Assembly: GCA_003244145.1 (NCBI GenBank) | Contig: QHBM01000013.1 | Span: 31,710 to 95,709 of the forward strand | Origin: Chthoniobacterales bacterium | GTDB lineage: Bacteria; Verrucomicrobiota; Verrucomicrobiia; Chthoniobacterales; UBA10450 | Direction: 5' to 3' | DNA: 64,000 bases | The notes under the pieces: model-generated | Seen by the model: the letters and a program-made list of their open reading frames with translations, nothing else | What the model was told of the DNA's origin: nothing | The model's database searches: none | Shown here: piece after piece, positions 1 to 7,426 of the stretch | How positions within the stretch are numbered: the first letter of the stretch is position 1 | Layout: every line of letters begins with the position of its first letter | Position numbers and translations under genes: made by a program

Positions 1-80
1 TTACGCGGATGACTCGGATGGGAAAGGACTGAGGAAGGAATCGACGCTGGGACCGGGCTACTGATAATTTGCCTTGTCAG

Positions 81-102
81 TGCAATCCGCGTAATTCGCG
101 GT
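81..102. repeat. Left copy of a 22-bp imperfect direct repeat around the GxxExxY gene
   Basis: This 22-base element matches 545-566 at 19 of 22 positions by hand comparison. The two copies sit just outside the two ends of the 118-558 gene, in the same orientation. A related element in the opposite orientation is at 1-21. The core reads ATCCGCGTAAT-like. The repeat may be an intergenic repeat family or the trace of how the gene arrived; the sequence does not decide which. Confidence 0.5.
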
Positions 103-117
103 CAACAATCGCCTCGG

Positions 118-558
118 ATGGGGAACATAATTCACGAGCAACTTAGCAGGGCGATCATCGGGATCGCGATGGAGGTGCTTAATGAGTTGAAGCCTGGACT
201 TGATAAGGCGCTTTACGAGCGTGCGATGGCGATAGAGTTGCGCCGACAAGGTCATGTCGTGGCCGTGCAGCAATCCTTTCCGGTGTTTTATCGCGCCGAG
301 TTGATCGGAAGTCTCGTTCCTGATTTGATCGTCGATATCTCTATCATCGTGGATACGAAAGTTGTCTCTGCGTTTTCCGACACGCACATCGCCCAAATGA
401 TTGGCTACTTGAACATCACCGGGTTGGAACTTGCGCTGCTTCTAAACTTCAAAAACGCCCGGCTCGATTGGAAACGAGTGGTGCGCCAACAGAAGATCAG
501 CGACGCGCATCCCCCCGATCTTAAATCCTTATTCTCCCTATCCGTGCCATCCGCATAA
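118..558 (+). CDS. GxxExxY family protein (PD-(D/E)XK nuclease-like fold)
   Basis: This 146-residue protein has the layout of the GxxExxY family: an N-terminal helical part with the GLDKALYERA motif (residues 27-36), then a nuclease-like core with PDLIVD, a DTK triad near residue 80 and HIAQMIGYLNITGLELALLLNF-like ending strands. The family is related to PD-(D/E)XK nucleases and its biological role is unknown. Two things are odd: the name-giving Glu is Lys30 here, and the usual E-x-K is D-T-K. The ATG at 118 gives the normal family length. It stands alone, with near-identical 22-bp repeats directly outside both ends. Family assignment is good; activity cannot be claimed. Confidence 0.8.
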   Translation: MGNIIHEQLSRAIIGIAMEVLNELKPGLDKALYERAMAIELRRQGHVVAVQQSFPVFYRAELIGSLVPDLIVDISIIVDTKVVSAFSDTHIAQMIGYLNITGLELALLLNFKNARLDWKRVVRQQKISDAHPPDLKSLFSLSVPSA

Positions 559-566
559 TCCGCGGT
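545..566. repeat. Right copy of the 22-bp imperfect direct repeat
   Basis: Partner of 81-102, with three mismatches in 22 positions. It overlaps the last codons and stop of the GxxExxY gene, so the C-terminal residues of that protein (PSA) are encoded inside the repeat. Confidence 0.5.
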
Positions 567-573
567 TGCTCCC

Positions 574-1089
574 CTACTTGATCACCTTAATGGAATCGAC
601 GATGGCGCCGATATCATCGCCATGCTTTTGCATGGCGACGGCGAGCCCGCTGAACATCAGGAAATAGGCGTCGCCTCCCTCTTTCGGTTCGATCGCGAGC
701 AACTCCGCCGTGATCCCCTGACCCGACGACTTCCCTTTCACGACATAAATCGTCCCCTTCACGCCGTTCTTGTTCGTGTCGTCACCCAGGTCCTTGGATT
801 CGACCTCCTTCATGCTGGCCGCTTTCGTGAAAGTCTTTGCCAGGTCGGGCAACTGTTCTTTCACCTGGGGAAAGGTCTGGCCCATTTTGTTCACGTTGAG
901 CGTGAGCCCTTGCGCATCGCCCGACTTGCAGACCAGATCGCCGTCCTTGTCCGCCTCCACGGTCCAGCCTTCGGGCAACTTGAAACTAAAGTCCGGATCC
1001 TTTTCCGGGAACTTGATGCTCTTGGCCTGGAGCGCGGTTACGGCGGAAAGAAAGAGGCAGGCAGCGATCGTGGTGTAGTTGATTTTCAT
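574..1089 (-). CDS. Small secreted protein, paralogue of the next gene upstream
   Basis: A 171-residue protein with a signal peptide (MKINYTTIAACLFLSAVTALQA, cleavage probably after ALQA) and a soluble domain beginning FPEKDPDFSFKLPEGWTVE. The same start, FPEKSPAFTFTMPDSWTVE-like, occurs in the protein encoded at 1116-1616, so the two are tandem paralogues. The P-x-W-T-V-E motif resembles small periplasmic domains of the PsbP/DUF1795 type, but I would not assign a function. It lies 26 bases after its paralogue on the same strand and is probably cotranscribed with it. Confidence 0.75.
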   Translation of the reverse strand: MKINYTTIAACLFLSAVTALQAKSIKFPEKDPDFSFKLPEGWTVEADKDGDLVCKSGDAQGLTLNVNKMGQTFPQVKEQLPDLAKTFTKAASMKEVESKDLGDDTNKNGVKGTIYVVKGKSSGQGITAELLAIEPKEGGDAYFLMFSGLAVAMQKHGDDIGAIVDSIKVIK

Positions 1090-1115
1090 AAGGTTGGATT
1101 TGAAGTCAGGGCGTA

Positions 1116-1616
1116 CTAGTTATCGACGGCTTTGATCGAGCGAATCAACTCGTTCATATCTTTATCGTGCGCTTTGTCGAGGGTCTTGGGCGCCGCGCCG
1201 ACAATTGAAAAAAAATTGTCGGGACTCGGGGCGAAAACGATGGCGTTCAGCGACATCTCGGTGCCATCGACCGTGCCGTGGCCTTGCATCACCACCATTA
1301 ACATGTTCTTCAGCTCCCGGACGTGAGGCCCTTCCGTCTTGTAGTTCTCGCACTTCATCGCGTCCGCCATGCCCTTGAGAATCTTGGGAAGAAGTTCCTT
1401 CGCATCATCGGTGTTCTTGACGGCGGGGGACGAGACGATGCCGATCTTGAAGCCATCTTCCGAGGTGCAATAGATCCGGCCATCCTTTGCTGTCTCAACG
1501 GTCCAGCTATCCGGCATGGTGAAAGTGAAGGCGGGGGATTTCTCCGGAAATTCAACCGTCTTCGCGAAAGCGGGTGTGAGGAGAGCGAAGACGATCGCGA
1601 GAGAAAGTTTTTTCAT
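1116..1616 (-). CDS. Small secreted protein, paralogue of 574-1089
   Basis: A 166-residue protein with a short signal peptide (MKKLSLAIVFALLTPAFA) followed by a soluble domain whose opening FPEKSPAFTF and DSWTVET matches its neighbour. Both end in an amphipathic segment with a SIK motif (IRSIKAVD here, VDSIKVIK in the neighbour). The family is unknown to me. The ATG at 1616 is preceded by a plausible promoter (1623-1651), which makes this the first gene of a two-gene unit. Confidence 0.75.
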   Translation of the reverse strand: MKKLSLAIVFALLTPAFAKTVEFPEKSPAFTFTMPDSWTVETAKDGRIYCTSEDGFKIGIVSSPAVKNTDDAKELLPKILKGMADAMKCENYKTEGPHVRELKNMLMVVMQGHGTVDGTEMSLNAIVFAPSPDNFFSIVGAAPKTLDKAHDKDMNELIRSIKAVDN

Positions 1617-1622
1617 GGCGCC

Positions 1623-1651
1623 GTTCTACAGGCGGAGGAGAAGATTGTAAA
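1623..1651 (-). promoter_or_regulatory. Candidate promoter for 1616-574
   Basis: On the minus strand TTTACA (1651-1646) is followed after 17 bases by TAGAAC (1628-1623), close to sigma-70 -35 and -10 boxes. The -10 box ends only six bases before the ATG, which implies a leaderless or very short-leader mRNA. Seen by eye only. Confidence 0.4.
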
Positions 1652-1667
1652 CACACATCGGGTTTTC

Positions 1668-1702
1668 ATCCTCCATCCTCTATCCTCTATCCTCCATCCT
1701 CG
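1668..1702. repeat. Five-unit heptamer array (ATCCTCY)
   Basis: Five head-to-tail seven-base units (ATCCTCC, ATCCTCT, ATCCTCT, ATCCTCC, ATCCTCG). The array overlaps the 3' end of the yidD homologue, so the last residues of that protein (RMEDRG) and its stop codon come from the repeat. A second five-unit heptamer array of different sequence is at 4659-4693. Confidence 0.65.
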
Positions 1703-2033
1703 CTTTCGGAACGGGATCTTCCGTTCCGAACGGCACCCACGGCATGCAACGAAACAACCTCGATGTCGTCATCCAGAGTCCTTTGGGAAAACCGTGCGCG
1801 TGCATCGCTTGTTCCGAATAGACGGAGCAAGTCGGCCGGAAACGGCACCGGATAAAATAACGGCCGGGCGGTTGCAGAATCAGCCGGTAGCCGTCGATGA
1901 CAATAACCTGGTAGAGAAGCACGGAAACCTGCTTATCGGGCGGCCGCGTCCAATCGCACAGCGCGGCTATGGCCAGAACCACCGCCGCGATGCAAAAAAT
2001 CCGACGTCGCCGCTTCCTTACGGGCGACCGCAA
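1680..2033 (-). CDS. yidD: Membrane protein insertion efficiency factor YidD
   Basis: YidD is a small inner-membrane-associated protein that assists the YidC insertase. The diagnostic core is present: YRLILQPPGRYFIRCRFRPTCSVYSEQAM, then HGFPKGLW, RLFRCMPWVPFG and DPVP. Upstream is a basic stretch (RKRRRRI) and one hydrophobic segment, AAVVLAIAAL. The open frame extends to 2156 but there it runs through the end of the preceding gene. A TTG at 2033 would give 117 residues and a 16-base overlap; this start is a guess. The gene is not next to rpmH, rnpA or yidC, its usual context. The C-terminus runs into a heptamer repeat array. Confidence 0.85.
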   Translation of the reverse strand: MRSPVRKRRRRIFCIAAVVLAIAALCDWTRPPDKQVSVLLYQVIVIDGYRLILQPPGRYFIRCRFRPTCSVYSEQAMHAHGFPKGLWMTTSRLFRCMPWVPFGTEDPVPKARMEDRG

Positions 2034-2440
2034 TGAGGACAGACCGCGCTGCCTTCCAGGCGCTTCTTCTGGCAGTTCGGACATGCGACGAGGTTGCCTT
2101 TCGGGCGGGTGACGAGATGAACGATCAACGCGATGACCCAGGTAAATGGAATCCATCCCAGGACCGTGACGAGCTGGGCGTTTTCGGATTGGCGGCTCTT
2201 GGCGTCGCGCATGATCCAGATGGCCGTGAAAATCCAGGCCCCGATCGCCGCCGCGATCAATAGAAAATAAACGATACAGCAGGCGACGCCGACTCCGGCC
2301 AGCCCGGTCGCGGCGGCCGCAGCTGCGGCCGCATCCTCGGTGCTGGGCGAACTATTGGGACTAACGCTCGGGGTGGCGCGTTGCGCGAACAGTGTCGCCG
2401 CAGTGAAAAAGAGTGGCAGTGCGGAAACGAGTCGCTTCAT
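2018..2440 (-). CDS. Secreted/membrane protein with PLDc_N-like segment and C-terminal zinc ribbon
   Basis: A 140-residue protein with a signal peptide (MKRLVSALPLFFTAATLFAQ), an Ala-rich linker, two hydrophobic stretches around the motif WIMRDAKSR typical of the phospholipase D nuclease N-terminal (PLDc_N) transmembrane hairpin, and a C-terminal zinc ribbon CPNCQKK...CPHCGRP. I chose the ATG at 2440 over the GTG at 2446 because the paralogue at 2633-2944 starts with the same MKRL. The zinc ribbon is missing from that paralogue. Its 3' end overlaps yidD. Function unknown; probably an integral membrane protein with a cytoplasmic ribbon. Confidence 0.75.
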   Translation of the reverse strand: MKRLVSALPLFFTAATLFAQRATPSVSPNSSPSTEDAAAAAAAATGLAGVGVACCIVYFLLIAAAIGAWIFTAIWIMRDAKSRQSENAQLVTVLGWIPFTWVIALIVHLVTRPKGNLVACPNCQKKRLEGSAVCPHCGRP

Positions 2441-2447
2441 GAGCACA

Positions 2448-2477
2448 TCCTTAGAATTTTTCGGGGGTGCGTGTCAA
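2448..2477 (-). promoter_or_regulatory. Candidate promoter for 2440-2018
   Basis: A perfect TTGACA (2477-2472) is followed after 18 bases by TAAGGA (2453-2448), a weak -10. The 18 bases around the TTGACA box are identical to those in front of the paralogue at 2944, and in both cases exactly 31 bases separate the box from the ATG. Confidence 0.45.
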
Positions 2478-2632
2478 CGCAATTAGCAGAACATCCCGCG
2501 CGGAGCGCCGTTAGCCTAACGACATCGCCGCGGCTGCAAAGGCAACCGCGGCGATTCAATTCGTTCGAACCGAGACGCGCGTTCCGCCGGAAAACCGGCT
2601 GGCGCGCGCGCTCCCGTCACAATTTTTTTCGG

Positions 2633-2944
2633 TTACGGATTCGGGCCGCCCGGGATCGTTTTCGGACGCGTGATCAGATGCACGATCAGGCCCACGGGCC
2701 AGACGAGCCATCCCAGCACGGTCACCAGGGTCGCGTTCGGCGAATTGCGCTTTTTCGCATCGCGCATGATCCAGATCGCGACGAAAAGCCAGATCGCGAT
2801 CATGATGATCTGGAAGATGCAAACGCCGCCAAAAATGCCGGCGGCGGCAGCGCCGCTCAGGTCTGCGGGAGTGGGTGAGTCAGTTTGCGCGAGCAAACTG
2901 GTGACGGTTAAAACCAACGGGAGTCCGAATAGAAGTCGCTTCAT
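2633..2944 (-). CDS. Small membrane protein with PLDc_N-like hairpin
   Basis: A 103-residue paralogue of 2018-2440: signal peptide MKRLLFGLPLVLTVTSLLAQ, a short linker, then two membrane stretches around AIWIMRDAKKRN and TVLGWLVWPVGLIVHLITRPK. It lacks the C-terminal zinc ribbon and ends in IPGGPNP. Function unknown. It shares its upstream region with its paralogue, so the duplication included the promoter. Confidence 0.7.
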   Translation of the reverse strand: MKRLLFGLPLVLTVTSLLAQTDSPTPADLSGAAAAGIFGGVCIFQIIMIAIWLFVAIWIMRDAKKRNSPNATLVTVLGWLVWPVGLIVHLITRPKTIPGGPNP

Positions 2945-2951
2945 ATTTTTC

Positions 2952-2981
2952 TGATTACGAAGTTCTGCCTGTGCGTGTCAA
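2952..2981 (-). promoter_or_regulatory. Candidate promoter for 2944-2633
   Basis: TTGACA (2981-2976), 18-base spacer, TAATCA (2957-2952). The surrounding 18 bases (2972-2989) are repeated exactly at 2468-2485. The -10 box lies seven bases before the ATG, so the transcript would be leaderless or nearly so. Confidence 0.5.
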
Positions 2982-3009
2982 CGCAATTACCAAATTTTCT
3001 TTCCCGCTT

Positions 3010-3549
3010 TTACTTGTGAGACGATTCCAGAATCCCCTGCAAAGCCGCCAGACCGCCAAAAAAGATGAGATAGATTACCCACGAAACGATGGCGAAATAT
3101 CCGATGATCAGGCCCGTTAACGCCAAACCCCGGCCCTGCAAGGTGGGATTTGCCGCAATCTTCGATAAACCGAGGTGTCCGCAAATCACCGCGGCAATCC
3201 CAAGGATAGGGCCACCGCAACAAAATCCCAGGAGCCCGACCAAACTCAGCACGAGCGACCAAATCGCCAGCGGCTCAGTCCGAGCTGCGGGGATCGCCGC
3301 GGCTGGAACGACGGGACCGGCGGCTGCGGCCGGAGCAGCGCTCGGAGTAATTGAGGCAGGAAGCGTCGGGCTCGCGCTGGCGGCAGCGGCGCTCACTCCC
3401 GGGATGGTCGAGAGTGCAGCCCAACCCGCGGCGCCTTCGTACCACGCATTGTCGGTGAGGGTCAGCGTTCCAGCCGCCAACTGGCGGTTGATTTCCTCCA
3501 GCGAAAAAGGCCCAAGCTGTTTTCCATCGCGCGCGATATAAATCTGCAT
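3010..3549 (-). CDS. GYF_2-like domain plus DUF4190-like membrane protein
   Basis: A 179-residue protein in three parts. Residues 1-50 (IYIARDGKQLGPFSLEEI..WYEGAAGWAAL) match the bacterial GYF_2-type domain, a small peptide-binding-like fold. Residues 55-95 are an Ala/Pro-rich linker. Residues 96-175 are two membrane segments around GGPILGIAAVICGHLGLSKI, the DUF4190 pattern. The combination is common in bacterial membrane proteins of unknown role. A TTGACG box (3585-3580) lies 30 bases before the ATG. Confidence 0.8.
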   Translation of the reverse strand: MQIYIARDGKQLGPFSLEEINRQLAAGTLTLTDNAWYEGAAGWAALSTIPGVSAAAASASPTLPASITPSAAPAAAAGPVVPAAAIPAARTEPLAIWSLVLSLVGLLGFCCGGPILGIAAVICGHLGLSKIAANPTLQGRGLALTGLIIGYFAIVSWVIYLIFFGGLAALQGILESSHK

Positions 3550-3684
3550 GCGCCCAGTGTGTTAAGCGCGAGCGAAAAGCGTCAAGCCGAAACCCAGGCG
3601 CGGCGCGATTCGCGGATCGCGTTTCCATTCAAAAGAAACGCTTGTCAGATTTCTCCTCGCTCGCCAGCATCCGGGGAAACCCAC

Positions 3685-4581
3685 ATGGAAGAACCGAAAA
3701 AATCCAAGCTGCCTTTAATCATCGGGGTTGTGCTTTTGCTCCTCTTTGCCGGCGCCTACATTTTTGTCCTCAACGCCTACAAGAACGAAACTGCCAATCG
3801 CGCCGCCGAGCTCACGGCTGACACCCAAAAAGCCGGCGAGAACCACATCGATGTAGTTGGCCGAATCGTGACCGTCGACCCGATCAAAGGCGACGTGGTG
3901 GTGCGGCTCGAATTCACTCCAAAGGGTTCGTTGGGATCGGCCGATGGCGCGACTCTCGCGCGCGACCTCGATCTCTACGTCGCGAGCTCCACGGGCAAGA
4001 ACGTACACGAATTCAAAAAGGGAAAGCGGATGAATCCAGTCGAGGCGGTCTTCGAGATCTACGAAGGCGAGGTGATGGATTATCCGTTCGATACCCACAC
4101 GGCGGAAATCGGGTTCTTCTTTGAACCGCCGGTTAAGGGTGGCGAGAGCGGAGGGAGCGAGTCGGTCCCGATGGCGGTGGAACTGCGCGGCTCAGTGGCC
4201 GGCCTGCGCATCGACGCGGAATATGCGAAGGAGAACACACCGGACCACGCGGTTATCGAAGTCAACGTCCAGCGCGCATCCACGGCGGTTTTCTTCTCCG
4301 TGTTCATCATGATCGCGATGTGGGCGCTGACCATCGGTGTGCTCTGCCTGGTGTTCCGCGTCTTCGCCGGGCATCGCAAGATCGAGATCTCGATGTTTTC
4401 GTTTCTAGGCGCTCTTCTGTTCGCTTTTCCGGCTCTGCGCAATAGTCAGCCGGGCACTCCGCCCATCGGGACGATGAGCGACTTTCTCGCTTTCTTCTGG
4501 GCGGAAGTGATCATCGCGCTGTCGTTGCTCTCCGTGGTCCTGCGCTGGATCATCCGGGGAGCCGGGGGCGACGCGAAGTAA
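3685..4581 (+). CDS. DUF4436-like membrane protein
   Basis: A 298-residue protein with one N-terminal membrane anchor (LPLIIGVVLLLLFAGAYIFVL), an extracytoplasmic domain of about 180 residues (DVVGRIVTVDP, LDLYV, YPFDTHTAEIGFFF) and three or four C-terminal membrane segments (VFFSVFIMIAMWALTIGVLCLVFRVFAG onward). The arrangement and the YPFDTH motif match the DUF4436 family as I know it; the function is unknown. The open frame begins at 3559, but the ATG at 3685 (MEEPKKSK) gives a proper membrane anchor and removes an unlikely Arg/Ser-rich leader. Confidence 0.7.
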   Translation: MEEPKKSKLPLIIGVVLLLLFAGAYIFVLNAYKNETANRAAELTADTQKAGENHIDVVGRIVTVDPIKGDVVVRLEFTPKGSLGSADGATLARDLDLYVASSTGKNVHEFKKGKRMNPVEAVFEIYEGEVMDYPFDTHTAEIGFFFEPPVKGGESGGSESVPMAVELRGSVAGLRIDAEYAKENTPDHAVIEVNVQRASTAVFFSVFIMIAMWALTIGVLCLVFRVFAGHRKIEISMFSFLGALLFAFPALRNSQPGTPPIGTMSDFLAFFWAEVIIALSLLSVVLRWIIRGAGGDAK

Positions 4582-4658
4582 AGGACTGGTGTCTATTTCA
4601 GATCGCGTTGAGTCATTAGGCTCCGGTTTGACCACGCGCGACGGTTGCACTCGGACGT

Positions 4659-4693
4659 CCAACGTCCAACGTTCAACATCCAACGTTCAACGC
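4659..4693. repeat. Five-unit heptamer array (YCAACRT)
   Basis: Five seven-base units (CCAACGT, CCAACGT, TCAACAT, CCAACGT, TCAACGC) end six bases before the gmhA start codon. Translated in frame with gmhA they read DVQRPTFNIQRST, a peptide pattern I know from mis-extended gene starts in Verrucomicrobia. The array has the same unit length and copy number as 1668-1702 but an unrelated sequence. Confidence 0.65.
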
Positions 4694-4698
4694 TTCTG

Positions 4699-5322
4699 AT
4701 GAAACCCACTTCGTCACTCTTACAGCGTTATCCGGTTCTCCATGCCTGCGAGCAGGATCTGAGTGCGGCGTTTGATATTCTGACGCGCGCTTATAAGGCC
4801 GGAAACAAACTGCTCGTGTGCGGCAATGGCGGCAGCGCGGCGGACAGCGACCACATCGTCGGAGAGTTGATGAAAGGATTCTTGAAACGCCGGCCTATTT
4901 CCGCTGCGCACGCAGCCCAGCTCAAAGCCGAGGGTGGAAAAAATATCGCCAGCCGGCTCCAGGGAACGCTGCCCGCGATTTCCTTGCCCTCCCAGGTGGC
5001 GCTGGTCACCGCAATTGGCAACGACATTGGCTATGACATGGTTTTTGCCCAACAGGTTTATGGATTGGGGCGAACCGGAGACGCCCTCTTGGGCATCAGC
5101 ACTTCGGGACAATCGGAGAACATCTGCAACGCCGTCATCGTCGCGAAAGCGTTTGGCCTGAAATCAATCGCGCTCACTGGCCGATCGGGAGGCAAGCTCG
5201 CGCCTCTGGCCGACGTAGCCATCAAGGTCCCCGCCGACGACGTGGCGGAAATCCAGGAACTCCACCTACCGGTTTACCATTGGTTATCGACAGAGCTGGA
5301 AGCGGTCTTCTTCGCCGAGTAG
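4699..5322 (+). CDS. gmhA: Phosphoheptose isomerase (sedoheptulose 7-phosphate isomerase)
   Basis: GmhA converts sedoheptulose 7-phosphate to D-glycero-D-manno-heptose 7-phosphate, the first step of ADP- and GDP-heptose synthesis. The 207-residue SIS-domain protein shows CGNGGSAADSDHIVGEL (zinc ligands His52 and Glu56 by analogy with E. coli), STSGQSENI (phosphate loop) and EIQELHLPVYH with the C-terminal Gln and His ligands. The start at 4699 excludes residues that would be encoded by the heptamer array. It is five bases upstream of a convergent aldolase/SDR gene. A C-terminal remnant of a close paralogue is at 27700-27903. Confidence 0.9.
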   Translation: MKPTSSLLQRYPVLHACEQDLSAAFDILTRAYKAGNKLLVCGNGGSAADSDHIVGELMKGFLKRRPISAAHAAQLKAEGGKNIASRLQGTLPAISLPSQVALVTAIGNDIGYDMVFAQQVYGLGRTGDALLGISTSGQSENICNAVIVAKAFGLKSIALTGRSGGKLAPLADVAIKVPADDVAEIQELHLPVYHWLSTELEAVFFAE

Positions 5323-5326
5323 CACC

Positions 5327-7303
5327 CTAGATCACGCGCTCGTTGCCGCCGTCGACCGGAATCTGCGCGCCTGTAGTCTTCGCATAGGTGGGTCCGCATA
5401 ACTCAGCCGCTAGCTCCGCTACATCAGTGCTTCGAACTTCGGTCCTGAGAATGTTGTTCTTCTTGTAAGCCTCGACCGACAAGCCATAGCTTTCAGCCCG
5501 CGCTCTTAGCACCTCATCTGTCCAGATAGCCGTGTCGAAGACGGCGTTCGGATGAAGGATGTTTACCCGAATGTTCGCCCTACCCCATTCTAATGCCGCT
5601 ACGCGTGCTAGTTGAGTGAGCGCGGCTTTGGAGGCGGAGTAAGCGGCCGCTCCGGGTCCGGGCGCGGCGACGTTTTTGGATCCGATAACCACTACCCGGC
5701 CACCGCCCGGCGCCAGTTTCAGAAGCGGATAACATTCGCGCATCAGGGTCAGGTTTGCGTCCACGTTGACCGCGAAAACTTTTCTCCATTCTTCGAGCGA
5801 GAGCGCTTCGACAGGCCGGCTCGCGGGAAAGACACCTGCATTCAAAATCAGCATGTCCAATCCGCCGTATGTTCGAACCGCGCTTTCCAACGCGCGCGTA
5901 ATCGCGTCTTCGGAGGTGATGTCGCATTGCAACCCGAGAAAATCCGAACGGGAGCCGGCTGTTGTCGCGACTTGAGGATCTAGATCGAGACCTGCCACCG
6001 CCGCTCCGCGTTTCAGCAAAGCTTCCACGCAAGCTTTCCCGATTCCGGAGGCGGCGCCGGTCACCAGTGCGATCTCGCCCGCGAAAACCGGCTGCTTCCC
6101 CGCGCGCCGCAACTTTGCCTGTTCCAAATCCCAGTACTCAAATTGAAATAGTTCCTGCTCCGAAAGAACGTGATAACCGCCGAGTGCTTCCGCCCGCGAA
6201 ATCACATCGATGGTATGTGAGTAAAGATCGCGCGCGATCCCGGCCTCCTTTGCGGAGCGCCCAACAGTCGCTAGTCCAAATTCCGGATCGAGAATTATTC
6301 GCGGCGCTGGATCGAGCATCGTCTTCGCTTCCTTGATGCGAGAAGCGTTGCGCGAAAAATATTCGCGATAGCCGGCGGCATAGGCCTTCACGTCCCGGCC
6401 CAACAAAGGCAGACGTTTCGTGCGCAGGATGTGGTCGGGTGTGGCGGGCCCGCGTTGCGATACTTCCCGCACGTTGCCACCCTGGGCGAACGCGAGAAAC
6501 TTTGCCTCCGAATGCGTGGACAACACGACCGGCGAACCGGCGGCACTGGCCACATCATATCTGAGCGCCGCCAGCTCCAGCCGCACCGACTTCGGCGCGA
6601 CCGGTTTTTCTGCGACCGGCAAATCCCACGCGCCTTGTTGTTTCAAATAACTCTCGGCCCGCTCGACCAGAGCAATCATGCGGCCGTACGATTCTTCCGC
6701 CGTCGCACCGAAGGAGAACACGCCGTGCTTGAGCAAGACCATTCCGATCGTTGATGGCTTCGCTTCCGCGCTGAATTTTTTTGCGCAAACTTTCGCCAGC
6801 TCGAATCCCGGCATGACGTACGGGACAATCACGACGTCGTCGCCATAGATTTCGCGGATGCGCGCTTCGCCATCGCCGGTGTTCGTGATCGCGAGGACCG
6901 CGTCGGCATGGGTGTGATCGACGAATTTATGGGGGATGACCGCGTGCAGGATCGTTTCGACCGAAGGCGACGGCGCACCTGTGCGAGTGACATTCGTCGC
7001 CAGCTCGTTGACCATCTGCGGATCGGACAACGTCTCGAGCTGCGCCAGTTTCAGCAAAGGCGCCAGGCGCACCGGGGCGAATCCATTCACTTCGATTGTT
7101 TCCAAATCCCAGCCGCTGCCTTTGACGTAAAGAATTTCCTCCTCTTCGCCGGCGACATTGCGCTCCTTCACTTTCATCGACGTGTTGCCGCCGCCGTGGA
7201 GCACGAGGGTATCGTCGCGCCCCAATAACCGTGAGCTATAGACGCGCAGCTCCAGATCGGTGGTGCATTTGCCGGCCTCGGCGGCGTCCCAAAGATTCTT
7301 CAT
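5327..7303 (-). CDS. Fused class II aldolase / short-chain dehydrogenase (RhaD/AraD-SDR type), copy 1
   Basis: A 658-residue fusion. The N-terminal half is a zinc aldolase of the RhaD/AraD class II family: VLHGGGNTSMK near the start and the metal ligands in DHTHADAVLAITNT. The C-terminal half is a Rossmann SDR with VTGAASGIGKA, LNAGV and the catalytic YSASKAA, ending QIPVDGGNERVI. The family is annotated as rhamnulose-1-phosphate aldolase/lactaldehyde dehydrogenase in catabolic operons, but no rhamnose genes are near. The frame is open to 7768, yet homology with copy 2 (31234-33207) starts at MKNLWD (7303), and the extension would overlap the divergent gene at 7427. The substrate is unknown. 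Confidence 0.85.
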   Translation of the reverse strand: MKNLWDAAEAGKCTTDLELRVYSSRLLGRDDTLVLHGGGNTSMKVKERNVAGEEEEILYVKGSGWDLETIEVNGFAPVRLAPLLKLAQLETLSDPQMVNELATNVTRTGAPSPSVETILHAVIPHKFVDHTHADAVLAITNTGDGEARIREIYGDDVVIVPYVMPGFELAKVCAKKFSAEAKPSTIGMVLLKHGVFSFGATAEESYGRMIALVERAESYLKQQGAWDLPVAEKPVAPKSVRLELAALRYDVASAAGSPVVLSTHSEAKFLAFAQGGNVREVSQRGPATPDHILRTKRLPLLGRDVKAYAAGYREYFSRNASRIKEAKTMLDPAPRIILDPEFGLATVGRSAKEAGIARDLYSHTIDVISRAEALGGYHVLSEQELFQFEYWDLEQAKLRRAGKQPVFAGEIALVTGAASGIGKACVEALLKRGAAVAGLDLDPQVATTAGSRSDFLGLQCDITSEDAITRALESAVRTYGGLDMLILNAGVFPASRPVEALSLEEWRKVFAVNVDANLTLMRECYPLLKLAPGGGRVVVIGSKNVAAPGPGAAAYSASKAALTQLARVAALEWGRANIRVNILHPNAVFDTAIWTDEVLRARAESYGLSVEAYKKNNILRTEVRSTDVAELAAELCGPTYAKTTGAQIPVDGGNERVI

Positions 7304-7426
7304 GGCGCTAGGTGCATCTTCATTGGTCGGGCGAGACTCTGTCGAGCGGAACATCGCTTCGTCGATTACGCATTGACACTGCGCCATCCGCCGCCGGATA
7401 CATCCCAGCGTGAGTGACGGTCTGCG

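Noticed and set aside
1668..1702. CRISPR-like array
   Set aside because: Units are seven bases long without spacers; no cas genes are present. It is a simple tandem repeat.
1323..2036. Plus-strand frame of 237 codons
   Set aside because: It lies opposite the secreted-protein and yidD genes, is His/Arg-rich, and shows no motif: an antisense shadow of GC-rich genes.
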